Notes under the pieces: generated by a model | What the model saw: only the letters and a program-made list of their open reading frames with translations | Told to the model about the DNA's origin: nothing | Database searches by the model: none | Assembly (NCBI GenBank): GCA_937995745.1 | Contig: CALKIU010000067.1 | Location: 1 to 11,664, forward strand | DNA length: 11,664 nt | Source: an uncultured Bacillaceae bacterium | GTDB lineage: Bacteria > Bacillota > Bacilli > Bacillales > Cytobacillaceae | Direction: 5' to 3' | Translations under genes and position numbers: made by a program | In this document: one piece after another, positions 7,307-11,664 of the stretch | Layout: the number at the start of each line of letters is the position of its first letter | Position numbering within the stretch: the first letter of the stretch is position 1

Positions 7307-7343
7307 TTTATAAATGACAAATGCCTGGATTCAAGGGCATTTG
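7307..7343 (-). promoter_or_regulatory. Candidate promoter of the Ig-like gene with inverted repeat
   Basis: On the minus strand TTGAAT (7329-7334) is 16 nt from TATAAA (7307-7312). An 8-bp inverted repeat, CAAATGCC (7318-7325) and GGCATTTG (7336-7343), encloses the -35 element and could be an operator. Confidence 0.4.
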
Positions 7344-7470
7344 GATGAAGCACGGATTTGGCAGGTTGTCAAAGTTGCCGGAATTAGGCAAGTTGCGGGT
7401 GACGGTTCGTTCGCAAGGACACCAATGCGGAAACACCGGCGGTTTAGATACGGCGCTTGCCCGTCATTTT
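7344..7470 (+). other. Noncoding stretch with many short complementary segments
   Basis: I see no supportable gene here. Several short paired segments occur: TTGCC/GGCAA near 7376-7392, and GGCAAG with CTTGCC plus GTGACG with CGTCAT in an interleaved order. With the terminator at 7472-7505 this could be the body of a small plus-strand RNA. It does not match a riboswitch class I can recognise. Confidence 0.25.
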
Positions 7471-7471
7471 G

Positions 7472-7505
7472 GCCGGCTCATGCACCGGTTTGTGCCGGCT
7501 TTTTT
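7472..7505 (+). terminator. Plus-strand intrinsic terminator with no upstream gene
   Basis: GCCGGC (7472-7477) pairs with GCCGGC (7494-7499), followed by six Ts. The plus strand upstream is antisense to the Ig-like gene, so the terminated transcript would be a small RNA or antisense RNA. Confidence 0.6.
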
Positions 7506-7794
7506 GCCCATAAGGAAAGGACCTTTGTCATGAAAGTTCGGGTTTTTTGGTCCTTTTGTCATATTCTTCAGTTTTTAACGAATTATAGGATTTCTTATAA
7601 TTATCTTACATCAATGTCGAACGGCGTCAATAAGGGAAGAAAAATTTTTCAAGGTTGTTTCTCCGGCCAACTGGCTTGTTTTTTCAAAAAAATCCAATGG
7701 ATCGAAAAAAGAGCTTTTTCCCGGCTGCTTGTCCACACCTTTTTTCACGTTTGTGAATACATTGTTGGTGAAATTTTTTTAAGGGGGGATTGCG
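7506..7794 (+). other. Noncoding leader region before the DUF1259 gene
   Basis: It holds a repeated GGACCTTTGTCAT-like word (7519 and 7549), whose AAAGGACC/GGTCCTTT ends can also pair; a possible -10 TATAAT at 7596-7601; and TTGTCCACA at 7729-7737, one base from a DnaA box. If that -10 is used, the leader is nearly 190 nt long. No gene is visible. Confidence 0.3.
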
Positions 7795-8187
7795 TTGTAC
7801 AGAAGAGAGTCGATGTGTGAACGGCTCGCTGACCTGATCGGCGGCGTGGTCATTCAGGAAGAACCTTGCGTCGTCATGCGCCTCCGCGACGATATCCGGG
7901 CGACGATTATGGGGCGCCGCACTATTTCCCCGCTGGCTCTTCCGTTTATGCTGTCTTTTGAGAGAAACGGGTTGAATCTTGGGGAAACGGTGCTCCTGCA
8001 AAGGGAAGTGAATCCGATGCTTGATGCGCTGCGGAAACGGGGGCTGATTGTGACTGCCTTCCACAACCACTGGCTGTTTGACGATCCGCGGTTGATGTAT
8101 ATGCACTGGCAGAATACGGGCATGAGTCCGGAAGAATTCGCCAAACGGAGTTTTAATACGGCAAGAGAGGCGGGGTTGTTTAGATAG
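7795..8187 (+). CDS. DUF1259 (LppY/LpqO-like) small protein
   Basis: The protein is 130 residues. TTG 7795 is preceded by AAGGGGGG with 6-nt spacing; ATG 7813 is a weaker alternative. There is no signal peptide or membrane segment. The pattern GETVLLQREVNPMLDALR (63-80), then TAFHNHWLFDDPRLMYMHW (87-105), is what I recognise from the DUF1259 family, whose function is unknown; His90, His92 and His104 could bind metal. Many family members are longer, and this one corresponds to a single unit. It is monocistronic, facing the second kinase across a terminator. A link to the surface genes is not shown by the sequence. Confidence 0.75.
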   Translation: MYRRESMCERLADLIGGVVIQEEPCVVMRLRDDIRATIMGRRTISPLALPFMLSFERNGLNLGETVLLQREVNPMLDALRKRGLIVTAFHNHWLFDDPRLMYMHWQNTGMSPEEFAKRSFNTAREAGLFR

Positions 8188-8340
8188 AGGAAAGAGCGGG
8201 GCCGGAGCTTGGGTTGTTGCTTTGGGGTACGGGTTGTTCAGGTCCGGCGTGAATGGTACGGTGGGGAACTTTAGATTTGCTCCTGTTTGCTATAGAGAGG
8301 CCAGATGGACAGGCTTTGGGCTGAAACTGGCTGAAAGCGG

Positions 8341-8369
8341 AAAGCATCCGCCCGGGCGGATGCTTTTTT
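8341..8369 (+). terminator. Strong intrinsic terminator
   Basis: A perfect 26-nt palindrome (8341-8366) has arms AAAGCATCCGCCC and GGGCGGATGCTTT and is followed by a six-T run overlapping the arm. It is the likely terminator of the DUF1259 gene, although it lies about 150 nt past the stop codon. Confidence 0.85.
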
Positions 8370-8386
8370 GCTGCTGTTTGCATAAA

Positions 8387-8462
8387 TGTGCATAATGATG
8401 TCCAGAGCAAATCCACAAAGTATCCACAGAGTTGTGCACAGGTTGTGGATAATTGTGGAAAG
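8387..8462. promoter_or_regulatory. DnaA-box cluster
   Basis: Several 9-mers match or nearly match the DnaA box TTATNCACA. Perfect: 8387-8395 (TGTGCATAA, reverse) and 8444-8452 (TGTGGATAA, reverse). One mismatch: 8420-8428 (GTATCCACA) and 8432-8440 (TTGTGCACA). Two mismatches: 8409-8417 and 8454-8462. Six sites in 76 bp between two terminators suggests a DnaA-binding locus rather than an operator for one gene. No dnaA, dnaN or origin AT-rich unwinding pattern is present, so I do not call it oriC. Confidence 0.7.
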
Positions 8463-8525
8463 GGGTGTAATGCAAGGTTGAAACGTTGATGTGTTGGTAA
8501 TATTTTACATTCCTGTGAATTTTCA

Positions 8526-8553
8526 AATAAAAAGAGCCTTCCCTTAGGGAGGC
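8526..8553 (-). terminator. Intrinsic terminator of the second kinase gene
   Basis: On the minus strand GCCTCCC pairs with GGGAAGGC with one bulged A, and a TCTTTTTATTT tract follows. It lies just after the kinase stop codon. Confidence 0.85.
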
Positions 8554-8558
8554 ACACC

Positions 8559-9254
8559 TCATGCATGATAATAATAGTAGCGGGGATGGCGGCGCTGTTT
8601 TTGATTGAGAACGGCTCCGAGCAATTTTGCCCCGGCATTTTCGAGCAGTTCTTTCGCTTTCACCGCTTCCTGTTTTTCCGTCTTGTTGGCGGACGTGACG
8701 AGAATTGTGCCGTCACATTTGTGGGCGATGACTTGGGCATCTGTCACCACGAGCACCGGCGGAGTGTCATAAATGACGATGTCATAGTTTTCCTCGGCGG
8801 TTGTGAAGAATGACTCGAATGCCCTTGAACCGAGCAGCTCGGCCGGATTGGGCGGAAGCGGTCCGCTTGTGAGAATGTGAAGTGTGTCCTCCCCTCTTTG
8901 CACAACGGTTTCTTCCAGTGCGGTTTGTTTCATTAACACTGTCGTTAATCCTTTTTGATTATCTATGTCAAAAATCTCATGGAGGGACGGCATGCGCAGA
9001 TCCGCATCGACGAGGAGAACTCTTTTCCCCTGCTGGGCAAAGACGATGGCGAGATTGGCGGCGGTTGTTGTTTTTCCTTCGCCGGGAGCGGTCGACGTCA
9101 CGAGCAGCGTCTTCGGTTCTTTGTCGACAGAGGAAAAGAGGATGTTGGTTCTCAAGGTGCGGTATTGTTCGGAAACCGGCGACTTCGGTTTGAACAGTGT
9201 AACTAAGAGAGGCTTCCTTTCATGATTGCTGGCGAATTTTTTCCGGCGTAACAA
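8559..9254 (-). CDS. Second BY-type protein tyrosine kinase, without adjacent modulator
   Basis: The protein is 231 residues and closely similar to the kinase at 1977-2678. It has all core motifs: EQYRTLR (EX2RX2R, about 29-35), Walker A PGEGKTT (57-63), Walker A' VLLVDADLRMP (79-89), Walker B IVIYDTPP (159-166) and a C-terminal YYYYH cluster (226-230). I chose TTG 9254 because AAAGAGGTGG precedes it at proper spacing; an in-frame ATG at 9272 has no ribosome site. No Wzz-like gene adjoins it, and it is flanked by its own terminator and upstream noncoding DNA, so it is monocistronic. Activation by the YwqC-like protein in trans, or by a modulator elsewhere, is inference. A weak promoter (TATGAT at 9318-9323, minus strand) lies upstream, and two DnaA boxes are about 130 nt before the start. 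Confidence 0.92.
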   Translation of the reverse strand: MLRRKKFASNHERKPLLVTLFKPKSPVSEQYRTLRTNILFSSVDKEPKTLLVTSTAPGEGKTTTAANLAIVFAQQGKRVLLVDADLRMPSLHEIFDIDNQKGLTTVLMKQTALEETVVQRGEDTLHILTSGPLPPNPAELLGSRAFESFFTTAEENYDIVIYDTPPVLVVTDAQVIAHKCDGTILVTSANKTEKQEAVKAKELLENAGAKLLGAVLNQKQRRHPRYYYYHA

Positions 9255-9381
9255 GTCTTCCACCTCTTTCATACCAGTACTTTAGGTCTGAATGACATGG
9301 TTATCAGATTGAACTTTATCATACATTTGTGAAATTTCTATTAAATCGGCGCTTAGGGTATTAGGATCATTTTCCTATCGA

Positions 9382-9402
9382 TTATCCACATGCTTATCCA
9401 CA
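9382..9402 (+). promoter_or_regulatory. Pair of perfect DnaA boxes
   Basis: TTATCCACA occurs at 9382-9390 and again at 9394-9402, in the same orientation and about one helical turn apart. They lie upstream of the second kinase and about 0.9 kb from the cluster at 8387-8462. Confidence 0.7.
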
Positions 9403-9474
9403 AACTGTTAATACTTGGGCGAATATTCTTACAAATTGGCAGGGAGTTTTTTAATATGGGGTTCTGAGAAGTTT

Positions 9475-9576
9475 TATAATATAGACACCCTTTAAAACTA
9501 TCGTTTGGTTTCCATCCTTTGACAATATTATAAGAAATTTCTTGTTGGCGGGCGGAAAAACCGTTCGCCTTTTTTT
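9475..9576 (+). ncRNA. Candidate small RNA with promoter and terminator
   Basis: A TATAAT (9475-9480), with TTAATA 18 nt upstream (9451-9456), could start a transcript near 9487. A strong terminator ends it, giving an RNA of about 90 nt. No coding frame with a ribosome site lies inside. The promoter match is moderate, so this is only a candidate. Confidence 0.3.
9547..9576 (+). terminator. Plus-strand intrinsic terminator with no upstream gene
   Basis: GGCGGGCGG (9547-9555) pairs with CCGTTCGCC (9561-9569), with two G-U pairs and an AAAAA loop, followed by seven Ts. No plus-strand gene precedes it between 8370 and 9547. Confidence 0.75.
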
Positions 9577-9872
9577 GTGTCCTTTCGCGGTTTGTTGACA
9601 TTTTTTTCAATAGAGGGGTTTGTATGGCAGCGGATTGGCTGGGGTTTTTACTATGGGGGAGGGGAATTTTTTAAGGAGCTGCGTAGTGCGGGGAGGGACC
9701 GGCGCCTGTGCGGCAGCGTTTTGTGCTGTTTAAATAATTTTTGGCGTCTCCGGGAAGGATGGCGAAGACATGTTTTTCTTAATCATGGCGGTGTCTGTTC
9801 ACTGCGTGTTGGCCGGAGAACGGGGGGCTGTTTTCACTTGTCCCTTTTCCTTGTCACTATTTTTTTCAAAAA
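9577..9872. other. Noncoding stretch, nothing convincing
   Basis: G- and T-rich sequence. The open frames that cross it lack ribosome sites at plausible starts and run through the hairpin at 9879-9911, so I call no gene. Decayed coding sequence is possible but not demonstrable by eye. Confidence 0.3.
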
Positions 9873-9916
9873 TCGGTGCAAACCGGACCCGGTCCGGTTT
9901 GTTCCTTTTTTGTTTG
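9873..9916 (+). terminator. Repeated hairpin-terminator element, copy 1
   Basis: CAAACCGGACC (9879-9889) and GGTCCGGTTTG (9891-9901) form a near-perfect palindrome followed by TTCC and six Ts. The same element recurs at 10381-10423. No gene reads directly into it. Confidence 0.65.
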
Positions 9917-10122
9917 CTTTTTTCCTTCTGCCTTATTCTTGAAGTGCTGCTTTTTTGCTAAAAAGGGGTCATTTTTTTAAAAGGATTGGATGGAACTGTC
10001 GACAAGCGGAAATATCATGGTATTTAATTGAAATAATGGTATTTACATGAAATATATATGGTTAAATATGTATGAATTGTATATTTATGTAACGGTTGCT
10101 GGGTAGAAAATAGCTGCGGTTT
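9917..10122. other. Noncoding AT-rich stretch
   Basis: Highly AT-rich around 10015-10090, with no open frame supported by a ribosome site. It leads into the tandem 21-bp repeats. Confidence 0.3.
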
Positions 10123-10248
10123 TTTTATGCGTCTCTTTTTGAGTTCTATGCGTTTAATTTGCGGTTCTATGCGTCTATTTTTGAATTCTATGCGTCTTTT
10201 TTCGAATTCTATGCGTCTAGATCGAGGTTCTATCCGTCTTTTGAAAAT
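10123..10248. repeat. Six tandem 21-bp repeats
   Basis: Units start at 10123, 10144, 10165, 10186, 10207 and 10228, exactly 21 bp apart. Each opens with TTCTATGCGTCT or a one- to two-base variant; the second half is variable. On the minus strand one frame reads as heptads of the form RRIExxx, but its only start, TTG 10389, has no ribosome site and lies inside a terminator hairpin, so I do not call a gene. Confidence 0.85.
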
Positions 10249-10380
10249 TCCGAATACAAATCTGAAAAAATACCTACCTATTGAGTAACAAGTACTGCTT
10301 AAATTCTCGTTCTGCAAAGGGACAGCGCTTTTCATTTGCTCAAAAATTGATCTTTTTTCCGCAAAGAGAGTAATATCAAA

Positions 10381-10423
10381 TCGGTTCAAACCGGACTTTG
10401 TCCGGTTTGTACCTTTTTGTTTG
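10381..10423 (+). terminator. Repeated hairpin-terminator element, copy 2
   Basis: CAAACCGGAC (10387-10396) and GTCCGGTTTG (10400-10409) flank a TTT loop, then ACC and five Ts. It matches copy 1 in the arms, the TCGG lead-in and the TTTGTTTG tail. It also has no plus-strand gene reading into it. Confidence 0.65.
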
Positions 10424-10797
10424 TCCCTTTCGAGGCGTCATGGAGAATCGGACATAATCTCGTGCAATTTTGCCTTTTAAGAGGATAGGGGGCGGCCTCT
10501 TGTCAGAAGGTTTTTATATGATGAAGGTTGGAGACGGGCGGTAAAAGACAATTCAACAAAATGAAACATTTTCTCTGTTGATATTTGACTGAATATTGTG
10601 TACGTTAATTTGGCTAACGGGATTTCTTTTAGGAAACATGCATGTTTTTTCCGGTTCACAATTTCTCAGACTCTGAAAGAAGGTGTTGGAAAAAACTTAA
10701 AAACAATTGCCGGGCGGTTCTAAAATGAATCTGAAAAATATATTTAGGAGTCTATAAAATTGCTTTTCCAATAAGAATGAAAAAGCGTGGTGGAATT
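10424..10797. other. Noncoding stretch before the last gene
   Basis: No gene is supported. It contains AAGAGG/CCTCTT around 10480-10503 and a 14-bp palindrome, AAACATGCATGTTT, at 10634-10647. A promoter for the gene at 10798 should be near the end; TAAAAT near 10721 and TATAAA near 10753 are weak -10 candidates. Confidence 0.3.
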
Positions 10798-11532
10798 ATG
10801 TTAAGAATAGACCCAAATATAAAATATGATCAATTACCCTTGTATGTCGTTCAGCATCTTTCCTTTCATCCTCCTGAATTAATCAAATCTTTTGTTGCAG
10901 GCTTTACATTTCTCTTGCTTGATTTATCATTACTCTTTTTGCTATATCCTTTTATTAAAATTTTTTATATTCTTTCCATACCGCTTTATATATTTATACA
11001 TATTTGGGCCGTGCGCTTGTTCGTTAAAAACCCTTATACTACTCAATTTGAATCGATTTTGTTTCTGGGTTCCCTCGGAACGGTCATGGCCATTATTTAC
11101 ACGTTGACTGCTTTTAAATTGTCCATTTATGATTTAGGGATTACTTCCAAAGTGTATTACGTTTTTCTATCTTTCGCTTTTTTGGCCATTTTTTTCGTTC
11201 TGGTTCGCTACCAAATTAAAAAGTATTCAAATTTATCTGAAAAAATTAAGGAAGAATACAAAGCCGGCTATTTGGAAAAATTCGGTCCAGCCATCAGTGT
11301 CGTCCCTGCGCTTGGCTACATTTTTGCACAAAATACTAAAGACAACGAAATCATCATGTACAGCGTGTTGCTCCTTATTGCTATTGGGTTGGCCAGCTTC
11401 GGTGCATATATGGGCGCAAAGCAATTCCACAAATATTTTTTTATGAAAGCCAATATGCGCTTTGTTCACTTGCAAAAACCGGACAAAAAAACACAACAGA
11501 AATTGGAACGAAAGGGAATTGTGTATAAATAA
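10798..11532 (+). CDS. Unrecognised multi-pass membrane protein
   Basis: The protein is 244 residues from ATG 10798, preceded by GGTGG at short spacing; the in-frame ATG at 10777 has no ribosome site. I do not recognise the family. It has a soluble start of about 30 residues, hydrophobic segments at about 31-50, 53-73, 84-104, 119-137 and 185-205 (perhaps one more at 163-178), a charged loop at 140-162 and a basic C-terminal tail (216-244, rich in Lys). No catalytic motif, ATP site or transport signature is evident. Its codon use is visibly more AT-rich than the kinase and surface genes, which may mean a different origin. It is isolated by noncoding DNA upstream, so no operon partner is seen. 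Confidence 0.75.
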   Translation: MLRIDPNIKYDQLPLYVVQHLSFHPPELIKSFVAGFTFLLLDLSLLFLLYPFIKIFYILSIPLYIFIHIWAVRLFVKNPYTTQFESILFLGSLGTVMAIIYTLTAFKLSIYDLGITSKVYYVFLSFAFLAIFFVLVRYQIKKYSNLSEKIKEEYKAGYLEKFGPAISVVPALGYIFAQNTKDNEIIMYSVLLLIAIGLASFGAYMGAKQFHKYFFMKANMRFVHLQKPDKKTQQKLERKGIVYK

Positions 11533-11597
11533 AATGAACAGTGATAGCAATCCTCTTTCAAACGGATAAAAAAGTCTGTATTTAATTGTCATTTGTG

Positions 11598-11645
11598 GGC
11601 GCTGTGAAAAAAACAGCGCCTGTCCATTCATGACAAGCGCTGTTT
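11598..11645 (-). terminator. Minus-strand intrinsic terminator for a gene beyond the window
   Basis: AAACAGCGC (11611-11619) pairs with GCGCTGTTT (11637-11645), with an inner TGTC/GACA stem. On the minus strand seven Ts follow, so it ends a gene entering from the right. A competing hairpin, GGCGCTGT/ACAGCGCC (11598-11605 and 11613-11620), shares one arm. Confidence 0.75.
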
Positions 11646-11664
11646 CATTTGGGACAGCGAACCT

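Noticed and set aside
7344..7505. Known riboswitch such as cyclic di-GMP or cobalamin class
   Set aside because: I looked for the conserved core words of these classes and did not find them.
8387..9402. Chromosome or plasmid origin of replication
   Set aside because: DnaA boxes are present, but there is no dnaA, dnaN, rep gene or DnaA-trio plus AT-rich unwinding arrangement that I can identify. A titration or regulatory locus is the more cautious reading.
9353..9610. Minus-strand frame of 85 codons upstream of the second kinase
   Set aside because: It overlaps the DnaA boxes and the terminator at 9547-9576 and has no ribosome site or recognisable product.
9577..9942. Plus-strand frame of 121 codons
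   Set aside because: No ribosome site, an odd Cys/Phe/Arg-rich product, and it runs through the hairpin-terminator at 9879-9911.
9770..9961. Plus-strand hydrophobic frame of 63 codons
   Set aside because: Weak ribosome site and it crosses the same hairpin; hydrophobicity follows from T-rich DNA.
10123..10248. CRISPR array
   Set aside because: Units are 21 bp with no unique spacers of constant length and no cas genes; this is a plain tandem repeat.
10024..10389. Minus-strand frame of 121 codons with RRIExxx heptads
   Set aside because: Its TTG start lies within the hairpin at 10381-10423 with no ribosome site, and flanking residues look non-protein-like. The heptads come from the 21-bp DNA repeats. 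Kept as a repeat, not a gene.

Overview
The window looks like a chromosomal stretch from a Bacillaceae-type Firmicute. The evidence is Shine-Dalgarno-driven starts with frequent TTG and GTG codons, SigA-like and extended -10 promoters, U-tailed intrinsic terminators, and a bacterial tyrosine kinase/phosphatase set that reads like Bacillus subtilis YwqC-YwqD-YwqE. No mobile element, CRISPR array, tRNA or rRNA is visible. I do not assign a species.

Layout. (1) 97-882 (+): a membrane-anchored SGNH-like protein, ending at a bidirectional terminator shared with the next gene. (2) 960-3423 (-): the tyrosine phosphorylation module, transcribed in the order transmembrane modulator (YwqC-like), BY-kinase (YwqD-like, overlapping the modulator), then PHP-family tyrosine phosphatase (YwqE-like). 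The phosphatase sits behind about 250 bp that carry its own promoter, operator-like palindromes and a leader hairpin. (3) 3424-3867: a divergent regulatory region with two extended -10 promoters and a repeated 21-bp element. (4) 3868-4698 (+): a second SGNH-like protein, clearly a paralogue of the first, so the two paralogues bracket the kinase module. (5) 4829-7273 (-): an 814-residue exported Ig-like repeat protein with one C-terminal membrane anchor. (6) 7274-7794: noncoding, with a plus-strand terminator that may end a small RNA. (7) 7795-8187 (+): a small DUF1259-type protein. (8) 8188-8558: noncoding, with a strong terminator and a dense DnaA-box cluster. (9) 8559-9254 (-): a second BY-kinase with no modulator beside it, and two perfect DnaA boxes upstream. 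(10) 9255-10797: about 1.5 kb without a convincing gene, holding terminator hairpins, one hairpin present twice, and six tandem 21-bp repeats. (11) 10798-11532 (+): an unrecognised multi-pass membrane protein, followed by a terminator for a minus-strand gene beyond the window.

How the genes may work together. BY-kinases, their Wzz-like activators and PHP phosphatases normally control polysaccharide chain length, export and sugar-nucleotide enzymes. No polysaccharide biosynthesis gene (glycosyltransferase, flippase, polymerase or UDP-glucose dehydrogenase) is in the window. The neighbours are instead cell-surface proteins: two anchored SGNH-like proteins and one Ig-like protein. A reasonable inference is a surface-assembly locus under tyrosine phosphorylation control. 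The SGNH-like pair lacks the standard catalytic histidine, and the single modulator might serve both kinases. These are inferences from context only.
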